Assembly (NCBI RefSeq): GCF_050908235.1
Contig: NZ_CP194340.1
DNA from: Pseudoramibacter alactolyticus
GTDB lineage: Bacteria; Bacillota; Clostridia; Eubacteriales; Eubacteriaceae
DNA length: 64,000 nt
Reading direction: 5' to 3' (one strand)
Shown: piece by piece, positions 7,823 through 16,828 of the stretch
How positions within the stretch are numbered: the first letter of the stretch is position 1
Layout of the letters: the number at the start of each line of letters is the position of its first letter
Program-made: the position numbers and the translations under genes
Notes under the pieces: model-generated
The model's database searches: none
What the model was told of the DNA's origin: nothing
Seen by the model: only the letters and a program-made list of their open reading frames with translations

Positions 7823-8815
7823 ATGAAGAAATTTATCAACGACGTCGAAAATGTCGAAAGCGAAATGCTCGACGGGATGTGTCTGGCAGAGCCGGATAAG
7901 GTCAGACGCCTGGAAGATTCCAACGTCATCGTTCGCGCCAAGAAAAAGGAAGGCAAGGTCGCTGTGATTTCCGGCGGCGGCTCCGGCCACGAACCGGCCC
8001 ATGGCGGTTTCGTCGGCACCGGGATGCTTGACGCCGCCGTGCCCGGCCCGGTCTATACCTCGCCGACCCCGGACGAAATCCTGAAAGCCATTGAAGCGGT
8101 TGACGCCGGCAAAGGCGTTTTCATGGTGATCAAAAACTATACCGGCGACGTGATGAACTTCGAAATGGCCGGCGAAATGGCCGACGGGGTCGAAATCGCC
8201 CAGGTCGTCACCAACGACGATGTGGCTGTGGAAGATTCGCTTTACACCACCGGCCGCCGCGGCGTCGCCGGGACGATCTTCGTTCACAAAATCGCCGGGG
8301 CTGCGGCTGAAGCCGGCAAGAGCCTGGCGGAAGTTAAAGCCGTGGCCGACAAAGTGGTCGCCAACACCCGCTCCATGGGCGTCGCCCTGAAGCCGTCCAC
8401 CGTTCCGGCCGCCGGTAAACCGGGCTTTGAACTCGGCGAAGACGAAATGGAACTGGGCATCGGCATCCACGGCGAACCGGGGACCTCCCGAGAAAAACTC
8501 CAGCCGGCCGACGCCATTGTCGATCATCTGCTCGACAAAATCATGAACGACGATGTTGACTACACCGACGGCTCCGAAGTGGCGGTCATCATCAATGGCT
8601 CCGGCGGCACCCCGCTGATGGAACTGTACATCCTGAATAAACGCGTCCACGATGTGCTGGCCGGCAAGGGCGTCAAGATCGCCAAGACCTATGTCGGCAA
8701 TATCATGACATCTTTGGATATGGCGGGCGCCTCCATTTCGCTGTGCAAACTGGACGACGAAATGAAAGCATTGCTTCTGGCGCCGGCGGATACGGTCGCC
8801 TTCACCCAGGACTAA
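7823..8815 (+). CDS. dhaK: Dihydroxyacetone kinase, substrate-binding subunit
   Basis: A 330-residue DhaK, full length. VISGGGSGHEPAHGGFVG near residue 50 is the family signature. GIGIHGEPG places the histidine that binds dihydroxyacetone covalently near residue 216. With DhaL it converts dihydroxyacetone to its phosphate, which joins glycolysis. It is divergent from glpK and shares the glycerol theme. A terminator separates it from dhaL. The phosphoryl donor cannot be told from DhaK alone. Confidence 0.95.
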   Translation: MKKFINDVENVESEMLDGMCLAEPDKVRRLEDSNVIVRAKKKEGKVAVISGGGSGHEPAHGGFVGTGMLDAAVPGPVYTSPTPDEILKAIEAVDAGKGVFMVIKNYTGDVMNFEMAGEMADGVEIAQVVTNDDVAVEDSLYTTGRRGVAGTIFVHKIAGAAAEAGKSLAEVKAVADKVVANTRSMGVALKPSTVPAAGKPGFELGEDEMELGIGIHGEPGTSREKLQPADAIVDHLLDKIMNDDVDYTDGSEVAVIINGSGGTPLMELYILNKRVHDVLAGKGVKIAKTYVGNIMTSLDMAGASISLCKLDDEMKALLLAPADTVAFTQD

Positions 8816-8836
8816 TCGCCCAATCAAAAACATGAC

Positions 8837-8869
8837 GAATGGCAGGCCTCGGGTCTGTCATTCTTTTTT
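8837..8869 (+). terminator. Terminator between dhaK and dhaL
   Basis: GAATGGCAG / CTGTCATTC stem followed by TTTTTT, 20 nt after the dhaK stop. Confidence 0.75.
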
Positions 8870-8891
8870 GGCGCATTGTGGGCCGGCGGCG

Positions 8892-8919
8892 TTGCAATCT
8901 TTCGCCGATGGTTTATAAT
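8892..8919 (+). promoter_or_regulatory. dhaL promoter
   Basis: TTGCAA (8892-8897), 16 bp, TATAAT (8914-8919). This indicates separate transcription of dhaL after the dhaK terminator. Confidence 0.7.
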
Positions 8920-8950
8920 GGGGTCAATACTCAAGAAAAGAGGTAATCAC

Positions 8951-9586
8951 ATGGCAGTGACAAAAGCAGATATTTTAGCATTTATCAAAGCGGCGGACGA
9001 ACGCATTGAAACCCATCATCAGGAGCTGACCGATCTCGACCAGGCGATTGGCGACGGCGACCATGGCATCAACATGAACCGCGGCTTCAAAGCCGTGATG
9101 GAAAAGCTGCCCGGTGTTGAAGATAAAGCCATCGATGCGATTTTAAAGCAGGTCGGCATGACGTTGGTGTCCACCGTCGGCGGGGCTTCCGGCCCGCTTT
9201 ACGGCACCGCCTATATGCGCGCCGGCATGGCGATGAAGGGCAAGGAAACCCTCGCGGCGGAAGATATTTCCGCGATGTTTGAAGCGGCCATCGGCGGGAT
9301 TCAGCAGCGCGGCAAGGCCGTCGCCGGCGAAAAAACCATGCTCGACGCCGTGATGCCGGCCAAGGAAGCTTATGACGCGGGGATCGCCGCGGGCAAGAGC
9401 ATCGCCGAGGCCCTGGCCGACGCAGAAGATGCCGCCTGGAAGGGTGTGGCCTACACCAAGACCATCATCGCGACCAAGGGCCGCGCGAGCTATTTGGGCG
9501 AACGCTCCATCGGCCATCAGGATCCGGGCGCGACGTCCATCACCTACATGGTGCAGGCGGCGAGAGCCGTTGCCGAAGCCAAATAA
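8951..9586 (+). CDS. dhaL: Dihydroxyacetone kinase, nucleotide-binding subunit
   Basis: A 211-residue DhaL. The Mg-ADP-binding motif AIGDGDHGINMNRGF is near residue 33, TLVSTVGGASGPLYG is near residue 75, and DPGATS is near the C-terminus. It carries the nucleotide that phosphorylates DhaK-bound dihydroxyacetone. I chose 8951 because MAVTKADIL is the usual N-terminus and AGAGGT precedes it; upstream in-frame codons cover the promoter. No dhaM (PTS donor) gene follows, so DhaM is either encoded elsewhere or another donor is used. Confidence 0.95.
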   Translation: MAVTKADILAFIKAADERIETHHQELTDLDQAIGDGDHGINMNRGFKAVMEKLPGVEDKAIDAILKQVGMTLVSTVGGASGPLYGTAYMRAGMAMKGKETLAAEDISAMFEAAIGGIQQRGKAVAGEKTMLDAVMPAKEAYDAGIAAGKSIAEALADAEDAAWKGVAYTKTIIATKGRASYLGERSIGHQDPGATSITYMVQAARAVAEAK

Positions 9587-9610
9587 TTTTTAACCGATGC
9601 AAGTTTTAAA

Positions 9611-9664
9611 GCCGCCTTTTCAGGTCTTTTGCCAATCGTCAGGCCTGAAAGGGGGTTTGTTTTG
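9611..9664 (+). terminator. Terminator after dhaL
   Basis: CCTTTTCAGG / CCTGAAAGGG stem followed by GGTTTGTTTTG. Confidence 0.65.
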
Positions 9665-9893
9665 TGTTGGGGCAGCGCTTTGATTTCATCCCTGATGCAG
9701 TCGCGCAGCACAAAGAATTCAGACCGGCATCAAAATACTTTGGTTGTTTGTGAGTTTTGATGGATTCGGTATGGATCGTTTTTTAATTTCATCTTGCTTT
9801 GTTCCGTCCAGGTTGTCGGCACCAAAAATCCATGTGTGGTATTTTTTATCTTAAATTGATAAATCTCTTCATAAAAATGGCAAATTTAATCTG
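9665..9893. other. Gene-free border of the AT-rich island
   Basis: No ORF or RNA seen. Base composition drops here from the GC-rich backbone to AT-rich sequence. No clear repeat or att site is visible. Confidence 0.4.
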
Positions 9894-10898
9894 CTATTCA
9901 TTTCTCAAAATATGGATATCGTGCATTCCGGTACTAAGAAGTGCGCTGCGATTTTCCACAGAATGAAACCCGCCAATTTTTGCTGCATCGGCAACTTGAC
10001 CTTTTATGACACCTATCGGCATTCCCTGTAAATTAAATGCCATATAACCTAAAATCATATCCCATGGTTCGGAATAATCCGGTTCAATTCCCTCATTTAA
10101 ACACACAACAACGCCTCCGGGATTTAATGCCTTTTTTAACTTTGCGAAGAAATCCGCACCGCCTGCAATGGCAAACAGCATAACGGCGGAGCAAATTATC
10201 AGATCATACCCGTTGCCGATATCATCGTTTATAAAGTCCCCGGTTTTAACGGAAATGCTATCTTGCAGATTGGAAAGCTTTACACTTTCTTCGATAAGCG
10301 GCTGCATATCCGGTCTATCAAAAAGAACGCCGGTACGATTACTTTCATCCTGTATAACTGCAATTCCAAGACAACCTGCACCACAGCCCAAATCCAATAT
10401 TTTGTGAATAGATTTATACTCGGGAAGGGATCGAAGAATTTCTAACAGTTCATATTGACGTACCCCCGATTGAGCATCACGCATCGCATTGCCATAAGCT
10501 GCAAAATCCATAGATTGTTGTGTCTTTTCCTGCGGTTTGGGACCTTCCTTCACCTGCTGTGCCACATTTCCAAGGCTCATTCCTTGATTATTGCAGAAAA
10601 ACATCAGCACGCTTCCCATATAGGCAGGCTTTCCCTTGATAAGATATTTTGCAGTCTCCGGCATATTACAAAATGTATCTCCCTTTCGTTCAATATAACC
10701 AAGGCTGTACAAGCCTTTCAAAAGATTGAAGGTGTTGCCTTCATCCCAATTCATTTTTTCAGACAACTCTTTTGCAGTGATAGGCTTCTCTAAATTAGAA
10801 AAGACATCTAATTCGATAGCACCCTGTATCAGTTGCTGATAAGCTGAGAGATACGGTAACGCTGTAAGCTGTTCATAAATATTTGTTTTGTTAATCAT
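9894..10898 (-). CDS. SAM-dependent O-methyltransferase (Methyltransf_2 type)
   Basis: A 334-residue class I methyltransferase with an N-terminal winged-helix dimerisation domain (about residues 15-95, ITAKELSEKMNWDEGNTFNL), like acetylserotonin/plant-type O-methyltransferases. The SAM motif ILDLGCGAGCLG is near residue 170, and LNPGGVVVCLNE is motif III. AAGAGG precedes the ATG. The substrate is unknown. It lies in the AT-rich island beside a nitroreductase, so it may belong to the same small-molecule pathway as the ECF/ABC operon. Confidence 0.85.
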   Translation of the reverse strand: MINKTNIYEQLTALPYLSAYQQLIQGAIELDVFSNLEKPITAKELSEKMNWDEGNTFNLLKGLYSLGYIERKGDTFCNMPETAKYLIKGKPAYMGSVLMFFCNNQGMSLGNVAQQVKEGPKPQEKTQQSMDFAAYGNAMRDAQSGVRQYELLEILRSLPEYKSIHKILDLGCGAGCLGIAVIQDESNRTGVLFDRPDMQPLIEESVKLSNLQDSISVKTGDFINDDIGNGYDLIICSAVMLFAIAGGADFFAKLKKALNPGGVVVCLNEGIEPDYSEPWDMILGYMAFNLQGMPIGVIKGQVADAAKIGGFHSVENRSALLSTGMHDIHILRNE

Positions 10899-10978
10899 AG
10901 TAATTTACCTCTTTCTTTATTTATAATTTTTTATGACATAACTTTTTCATTCTATATTATTTGGCAAATACCGGTTTA

Positions 10979-11131
10979 TCAGTAGATGGCAGATTGTGGG
11001 GTTTCAAGCTCTGCAAAACCGTCCGAAAGTCTCTTTCTTGCAACTTCAATATATGGATGTACAATGGCTTTTGCAGGACAGTGATGATAACACTCGGCAC
11101 ATAAAATATAATTCTTAGGATTACGCACCAT
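10979..11131 (-). pseudogene. Ferredoxin-like fragment
   Basis: About 50 residues that overlap the end of the nitroreductase gene. YILCAECYHHCPAKAI is the second half of a 4Fe-4S motif (CX2CX3CP) as in EFR1-type flavodoxin-ferredoxin fusions, but the first cysteines and the flavodoxin part are missing. There is no RBS at the possible ATG (11131). I read it as a relic; a very small coupled ferredoxin is the alternative. Confidence 0.4.
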
Positions 11132-11903
11132 TTGTATTGTGTTGCTTATCACTTTCCTTCCGTTTATCATCAAAATAATAATGACCCTCATTGCCATACT
11201 CCCAGCTTCCACCTCCTGCTCCTAATTCAAAATGCAATTTAGCAATTCCAAGATCAATCATCGCGGTTTCCGTCGGCATTGTAATGGAAGCAGTTACCTG
11301 TCCATCCTTATATTTGAATACAAATGGGCGTAAATTTCTTGCTGTCGGTGCAAGATAAACGGCATCCATACCTCGCAAAAACCACTCCGGCACAGGCTCC
11401 TCCGCTTCTATTAATGCCTGCTTTGTTTTATGCTGCTTGTTCATCCCATATTCCATCATTCGTTCTTTCAGTGAATGCTTTTTATCCGAATATCCGATTG
11501 CTATCACACAATCTAATGTGTCGTTTCCCTTGCATAATGTCATCGCGGCTTTTTTGTCATAACTGGTTCCCACCCAGCAGGTAGATAGTCCCATTGCGGT
11601 TGCTTCAAGAATTATTTTTTCGCCGAAACGACCTGCTTTTTCCATACGATCTGGAAGATCGTCACTTCCAATCATGGCAATGTAGTTTTGAACCCCCACA
11701 AATAGACCATAGCTTTTACGAAATCCGTTAAATAGTTCTCCTCCGTTTCCAATGACCAATTTCATATTCAGTCCGGATTTTCTATTGTACAAAGCAATGC
11801 TATTTTCAAGCTGTTTCACATACTTAAAGTTAATAGGAACATCTTCGTATTTTCTGCGGGAACATCTTTTTTCCATGGCGGAAAGATATTTTTCGATTTC
11901 CAT
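11121..11903 (-). CDS. Nitroreductase family protein
   Basis: A 260-residue flavin oxidoreductase of the nitroreductase fold. The N-terminal RCSRRKYEDVPI is the FMN-phosphate-binding region. ILEATAMGLSTCWVG near residue 105 and LAPTARNLRPF near residue 200 are typical of the putative TM-type nitroreductases. AAAGGAGA lies 8 nt before the ATG at 11903, which decides the start. Substrate unknown. It is divergent from the AraC regulator and may be controlled by it. Confidence 0.85.
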   Translation of the reverse strand: MEIEKYLSAMEKRCSRRKYEDVPINFKYVKQLENSIALYNRKSGLNMKLVIGNGGELFNGFRKSYGLFVGVQNYIAMIGSDDLPDRMEKAGRFGEKIILEATAMGLSTCWVGTSYDKKAAMTLCKGNDTLDCVIAIGYSDKKHSLKERMMEYGMNKQHKTKQALIEAEEPVPEWFLRGMDAVYLAPTARNLRPFVFKYKDGQVTASITMPTETAMIDLGIAKLHFELGAGGGSWEYGNEGHYYFDDKRKESDKQHNTNGA

Positions 11904-12075
11904 AGTTGATCTCCTTTCACACAAAAGCTTGAAATGTCTTATTTTTAATATATAATTTGATTAGCCATGTCTAATTTTGCTTTATGTTACGCATCCGTGT
12001 CCTCAGTGTCAACAAAAGAATGTAACGGTTAGCTATCAGCCTAAAGGATTTGCCGAATGGAGAAAATATAATTTT

Positions 12076-13062
12076 ATGAGCAAGCAATTAGAAAAAATGT
12101 ACAGAGATATTTTTGCAGGCAGGGGTGTTATTCCATGTGAACCCGTACCGGGATTTAATCCGAACGGCGAATTTTATAAAATGAATCCGGAACTTGGTAA
12201 AGGACACTGCTGGGTATATCAATGCAACCCATACGTGACTATCACCATTATGAATCAGATTCACTATGAAGATACCTGTTGTGCTTTTAATCAACCGGAA
12301 TATATTTGTGTCGGTTATTTCTACTCCGTTTCCGGTGAAATACTGACGCCTTACCGTCGTTTGACATCCGGAGCAATTCAGGCGTATGTAGGGAAAAAAA
12401 GTGAATATCGTATGATACTTCACAAACAAATTCCTATCAATAGTGTAAGCATTACCTTTATGCCCGAATATTACAAGAAACATTTAAGTGAACAATATCC
12501 TGACATTTATGAAAATCCTTCAGAAGCATTCATGCAGATAGACGGCTGTCCTGATTTTCCCGAACTGGTCATGGTTTTTAATCAAATCAAAAGCTATGTG
12601 GGAGACGGTATATCTGCAAAACTGTTTTATGAAAGCAAAGTGAATGAAGCACTTTCCATAATTTTCGAAAAAGCAAAGAACCGGAATAGGGAACGTATTA
12701 GACATAGATTTTTAATACTCAATGATGATTTGGATGCCGTCGTATCTGTGGCTAATTATATTAACGACCATTACGCTGCGGATATTAGGATCGATTTTCT
12801 TGCACAAATTGCATGCATGAGTAAAGCTAAGCTAAAATACATATTCAAGGATGTATATCATATGAGTATTCAACAATATATTGTTACACGCCGTATTACA
12901 TATGCTGAACATCTCCTTAGAGATACGGTGCTTCCGATATCTCAAATTGCTGAAATGGCCGGTTACAAATATATAAGCAGCCTGTCCGATATGTTCAAAC
13001 GGCATACAGGCATGAAACCTACCGAATACAGAGAAAAAATGCAAATGATAATAGGTGATTGA
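12076..13062 (+). CDS. AraC-family transcriptional regulator
   Basis: About 328 residues from the ATG at 12076. An N-terminal sensing domain of roughly 210 residues is followed by a C-terminal double helix-turn-helix (IDFLAQIACMSKAKLKYIF and ISQIAEMAGYKYISSLSDMF, ending GMKPTEYR). The ligand is unknown. An in-frame ATG at 11977 would add 33 residues with a CPQC pair, but it has no RBS and the added residues look non-domain, so I prefer 12076, although its GGAG is rather distant. It is divergent from the nitroreductase gene and followed by a terminator. Confidence 0.8.
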   Translation: MSKQLEKMYRDIFAGRGVIPCEPVPGFNPNGEFYKMNPELGKGHCWVYQCNPYVTITIMNQIHYEDTCCAFNQPEYICVGYFYSVSGEILTPYRRLTSGAIQAYVGKKSEYRMILHKQIPINSVSITFMPEYYKKHLSEQYPDIYENPSEAFMQIDGCPDFPELVMVFNQIKSYVGDGISAKLFYESKVNEALSIIFEKAKNRNRERIRHRFLILNDDLDAVVSVANYINDHYAADIRIDFLAQIACMSKAKLKYIFKDVYHMSIQQYIVTRRITYAEHLLRDTVLPISQIAEMAGYKYISSLSDMFKRHTGMKPTEYREKMQMIIGD

Positions 13063-13185
13063 TCAGGTTATGTCACGACATGCGCCATTAAGGAGAATGG
13101 ACAGATATCGTTACAGTGAAAAATATAAAGGAAACCGAGGAAATAAGCGTATAAAGCGTCGGATACTAATTGAGCAGGGCTTATG

Positions 13186-13224
13186 AAAAAGCGTCACAGT
13201 TATAAAATTGCGGCGCTTTTTTCT
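13186..13224 (+). terminator. Terminator after the AraC gene
   Basis: AAAAGCG / CGCTTTTTT hairpin with a 20-nt loop, followed by CTTTTG. Confidence 0.55.
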
Positions 13225-13279
13225 TTTGCATTTTTAAAGAAAAAAGATAATAAAATAGACTCATATAGTCCGAACTATA

Positions 13280-13341
13280 TTGACCAAAAATAAAAAACAT
13301 GTTAATATACCAGTGGTATATACCACTGGTATATTAACATG
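13280..13341 (+). promoter_or_regulatory. TetR promoter and 44-bp palindromic operator
   Basis: TTGACC (13280-13285), 17 bp, TAATAT (13303-13308). Positions 13298-13341 are a perfect 44-bp palindrome with core CCAGTGGTATATACCACTGG. It covers the -10 and runs up to the GGAGG of the TetR gene. This is the pattern of an autorepressed TetR promoter. Confidence 0.85.
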
Positions 13342-13351
13342 GAGGTATTCA

Positions 13352-13966
13352 ATGAAAATATCAGAAACACAACAAAATATATTGAAGGTCGGCAAGCGTG
13401 AGTTCTTGGAAAAGGGCTTTAAGGATGCATCTCTTAGAAAGATTGTAGCAGAAGCAGGATTTACAAAAGGAGCCTTTTATGGATATTATCCGGACAAAGC
13501 AGCTTTATTTGAAGCACTTGTTTCCGATGCAGCAGATGGTTTAATAGAGCAATTCAAAGCCGCACAGGATGCTCATTTTGATTTAATTCCTGAAAATAAA
13601 ACTGATAAGAGCATGGAATTATCTACAAAATATCTTCTGCATTTTGTGAATTACATCTATGATCATTTTGAAGAATTTAAACTTGTCATTTGTTGCTCCG
13701 AAGGTACAAAATACGCAGATTATATTCATGAACTTGTAGAACTGGACGTATCTCGCACAGAAAAATATCACGCTCTGCTTAAAGAGAAAGGCAAGATGAC
13801 AGGAAGTGTTAGTCATGAGCTTCATCACATGATTACCAGTGCATATTTTACAGCTGCATTTGAAACAGTTGTTCATGACATGACAAGAGAACAGGCAATT
13901 AAATATGTTAAAGAACTTGCTGTTTTTTTTAATTCCGGATGGGAAGGACTTTTAAGGCTTACATAA
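13352..13966 (+). CDS. TetR/AcrR-family regulator of the ECF/ABC operon
   Basis: A 204-residue TetR protein. The N-terminal helix-turn-helix reads KRE FLEKGFKDASLRKIV, then GFTKGAFYGYYPDKAALFEA. The ligand-binding C-terminal part is unassigned. GGAGG lies 7 nt before the ATG at 13352. It is the first gene of a same-strand series running to 25.7 kb with no terminator seen, so it probably represses itself and the transport operon. The ligand would be a substrate of that system; this is inference. Confidence 0.9.
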   Translation: MKISETQQNILKVGKREFLEKGFKDASLRKIVAEAGFTKGAFYGYYPDKAALFEALVSDAADGLIEQFKAAQDAHFDLIPENKTDKSMELSTKYLLHFVNYIYDHFEEFKLVICCSEGTKYADYIHELVELDVSRTEKYHALLKEKGKMTGSVSHELHHMITSAYFTAAFETVVHDMTREQAIKYVKELAVFFNSGWEGLLRLT

Positions 13967-14033
13967 GCCTTAAAAATTTTTACACTTTAGTTAGTTGATA
14001 CTAATATTATTATTTGAAAGGATGTAGTTAATT

Positions 14034-14633
14034 ATGAAGAAAAATGAAAATATACTATTAACAAGAGATTATATTTCAATAGGCATTTTTTCACTTATCT
14101 ATTTTGTAATTGCATTTGTTATAGGTGGAATTGCACAGATGACGCCTGTAACTTTTCCGTTTATGCCTATGATAGTTGCTTTATTTGCAGGCAGCGTTTT
14201 TATGCTTTATACCGCTAAGATTCCAAAACGAGGTTCGCTCTCTATCCTTGGTATACTTGCCGGCATCTTGTTATTTGTTACCGGTATGTTTTGGATGATG
14301 TCTGTCTTCTTCGTTATATTCGGATTTATCGCGGATTTTATTTGCTCTACAGGAAATTTCAAATCATTCCGAAAGAATTTACTTGCATATTGTATATTTG
14401 CGCTATCTCCAATGGGTGCCTATATCCCTATGGTTATAATGCCTGCACAATTTGATGAATTTATGCGGAGAAAAGGAGATGTTTCTTCTTTTGAAGGAAT
14501 CATCAACGCTATTAGGGGAAATTGGTGGATTATTCCTTTGATGATTTTAGGAACCATTATTTGTGCCGTAATTGGAGGCTTTATCGGTAAAAAATTATTA
14601 AAAAAGCATTTTGAAAAAGTGGGGATCATATAA
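14034..14633 (+). CDS. ECF transporter S component, MptD/Trep_Strep family (module 1)
   Basis: A 199-residue membrane protein with about five or six hydrophobic segments. The C-terminus IGKKLLKKHFEKVGII is typical of the MptD (Trep_Strep) family of putative substrate-binding S components. AAAGGATG precedes the ATG. The gene abuts the T component with no gap. The substrate of this family has not been settled. The context with YbtP/Q-like ABC proteins suggests a metallophore or related molecule; this is inference. Confidence 0.8.
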   Translation: MKKNENILLTRDYISIGIFSLIYFVIAFVIGGIAQMTPVTFPFMPMIVALFAGSVFMLYTAKIPKRGSLSILGILAGILLFVTGMFWMMSVFFVIFGFIADFICSTGNFKSFRKNLLAYCIFALSPMGAYIPMVIMPAQFDEFMRRKGDVSSFEGIINAIRGNWWIIPLMILGTIICAVIGGFIGKKLLKKHFEKVGII

Positions 14634-15338
14634 ATGGTTTTGGATCCCAGAACAAAGCTTCTAATTTTAGCAATAACAAGTATTTCCGTTTTTCTGAATG
14701 AAAGTATGGTCATAGAATGCCTTTTTACAGCAATACCAATATTGTTACTCTTACAGGCAAAAGAGTTTCGGACTGCTTCAAAGTACGGCTTATTTTTTGT
14801 CGCGTTATTGATGATACAGTTATTTGTGATATTCAAATTGCCTGTTACAGTAGGAGGCATCATATATATGTTTGATGTCTATATAAGAAAACTGATTCCT
14901 TGTTTTATGCTTGGTGCGTTTTTAATACACACGACAAAGGTAAGCACTTTTCTTGCCGCACTCAGTCGATTGCATTTATCTAAGGGTTTTACGATTTCGC
15001 TTTCTGTTACATTGCGATATTTTCCGACCATGGCTGAGGAGTGGAACTACATCAAGGATGCGATGGCTCTTCGAGGTATAACTGCCTCATTAATAGGATT
15101 TATGCGTCATCCTATCAGAGTAATGGAGTATGTGTATGTACCAATGCTGGTATCTGCCTCCAAAATTTCTGATGAAATCACACAGGCAGCGATTACAAGA
15201 GGCATTGACCATGCAGGAAGACGTAGTTGTATGGAAAAAGTTTATTTTTCAATTTGGGACGCTCTGATTGTAACGATATATATAGGAATTATTTGCATGA
15301 TGTTTTTTGATTTTTTACGAGGAGGTGTATTTCTTTGA
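14634..15338 (+). CDS. ECF transporter T component, CbiQ/EcfT-like (module 1)
   Basis: A 234-residue membrane protein of the CbiQ family. The coupling motif (MALRGIT and ITRGIDHAGRR, variants of the Ala-Arg-Gly boxes) is near residues 140 and 190. It starts immediately after the S-component stop and overlaps the ATPase start by 4 nt. It would link the S component to the double ATPase. Confidence 0.85.
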   Translation: MVLDPRTKLLILAITSISVFLNESMVIECLFTAIPILLLLQAKEFRTASKYGLFFVALLMIQLFVIFKLPVTVGGIIYMFDVYIRKLIPCFMLGAFLIHTTKVSTFLAALSRLHLSKGFTISLSVTLRYFPTMAEEWNYIKDAMALRGITASLIGFMRHPIRVMEYVYVPMLVSASKISDEITQAAITRGIDHAGRRSCMEKVYFSIWDALIVTIYIGIICMMFFDFLRGGVFL

Positions 15339-16828
15339 TTGAATTTATAAAAAGCTCTTTTTCCTACAAGGATTTGGAAAAAAGCTCTTTACGGGAATTA
15401 CACTTAAACATTCCAAAAGGTCAGTGTGTTCTTTTATGCGGTGCATCAGGATGTGGAAAGACAACTCTTACAAGGTTGGTAAATGGACTGATTCCCCATT
15501 TTTTTGAAGGCAGACTTTCAGGAAAAGTAACTATAAACGAAATGGATATTGCTGAAACTGAAATTTCAACTATTTCTGATGTCGTAGGTACCGTTTTTCA
15601 AAATCCGCGAACACAATTTTTCAATACAGATACAGACAGTGAAATTGTTTTCGGACTGGAGAACAGAACTCTTGATTCTAAAGAATTAAAACAGCACTTT
15701 GAAAAAGTTGTCAAGGATTTGCATATAGAAAAATTAAGAGGACGCAGTATTTTTGAACTTTCCGGCGGAGAAAAACAAAAAATTGCATTTGCATCTGTAT
15801 ATGCTACAAACCCGGATATTTTTGTATTAGATGAGCCTTCTTCTAATTTAGATTTTCATTCAGTGATTGAATTAAGAAAGCTGATTGAAAAAATAAAGAA
15901 ACAGGAGAAAACGATTATTATTGCCGAACATCGCTTGTGGTACCTAATAGATATTGCAGACAGAGTTATTTTAATGAAGGACGGTCAAATTTTCAAGGAC
16001 ATGAGTATGCAAGATTTTAGAAAACTTTCTTCTGAACAGATACAAAATATGGGGCTTCGGTGTCGGAATTTTTCTGAAATAAAAACAAATATCAGTGCTG
16101 AAAAAAGTTCCGAACGCATTTTAGAACTGAAAGATATCAGTGTTAAATATAGAGATCGTATAATCCTGCAAAATATTTCCTTTGCTGTAAATGGCGGAGA
16201 AATCATCGCAATTACCGGTGCAAACGGAGCGGGAAAAACCACGCTGGCACGTACTATATGCGGACTGATAAAACAAAATTCAGGAAATATATTTATAAAC
16301 AGCAATAAGTTGCCTGCAAAAGTACGCACAAAAAAATCTTACATGGTTATGCAAGATGTCGGGCATCAACTGTTTACAGATAGTGTAAAAACTGAATGCA
16401 CACTTGGAACTAAAACCATAGATGATGCTTACGTTGATGAAACGTTATCGATGTTATCTCTTTCAGAATTGAAAGACAGACATCCCTTGTCACTCTCAGG
16501 AGGGCAAAAGCAGCGGCTCGCAGTAGCCATCAGTTTACTCTGTGATAAAGAAGTTCTTGTTTTCGATGAACCGACCAGCGGTCTCGACTTAAAAAGTATG
16601 CAAGAAGTAGGAGCTATGGTTGAGCGACTTTCCGAACAGGGAAAAATTTTGCTCGTTATTACACATGATATTGAATTTATAAAAACAATATGTTCAAGAG
16701 TTCTGGTTTTGTCAGGTGGTCAAATGATTGCTGATTTAAAGGGAAAAGAAAAGGAAAATATAGAAAATTATTTTTTAACAGGAGGATATCGGAATGAATC
16801 AAAAAAACACATTACATCGCTTGTTTGA
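15335..16828 (+). CDS. ECF transporter fused double ATPase (module 1)
   Basis: A 497-residue protein with two ABC ATPase domains. The first has Walker A GASGCGKTTLTRL near residue 36, signature ELSGGEKQK and Walker B IFVLDEPSSNLD. The second has GANGAGKTTLART near residue 292, SLSGGQKQR and VLVFDEPTSGLD. It starts at a TTG (15335-15337) with GAGGAGG 9 nt upstream, overlapping the T-component stop. It energises the S/T pair. Its 3' end overlaps the next gene by 35 nt. Confidence 0.9.
   Translation: MIEFIKSSFSYKDLEKSSLRELHLNIPKGQCVLLCGASGCGKTTLTRLVNGLIPHFFEGRLSGKVTINEMDIAETEISTISDVVGTVFQNPRTQFFNTDTDSEIVFGLENRTLDSKELKQHFEKVVKDLHIEKLRGRSIFELSGGEKQKIAFASVYATNPDIFVLDEPSSNLDFHSVIELRKLIEKIKKQEKTIIIAEHRLWYLIDIADRVILMKDGQIFKDMSMQDFRKLSSEQIQNMGLRCRNFSEIKTNISAEKSSERILELKDISVKYRDRIILQNISFAVNGGEIIAITGANGAGKTTLARTICGLIKQNSGNIFINSNKLPAKVRTKKSYMVMQDVGHQLFTDSVKTECTLGTKTIDDAYVDETLSMLSLSELKDRHPLSLSGGQKQRLAVAISLLCDKEVLVFDEPTSGLDLKSMQEVGAMVERLSEQGKILLVITHDIEFIKTICSRVLVLSGGQMIADLKGKEKENIENYFLTGGYRNESKKHITSLV

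Noticed and set aside
13098..13292. Basic ORF between the AraC and TetR genes
   Set aside because: It runs through a terminator and the TetR promoter, and its AAGGAG is only 1 nt before the ATG.
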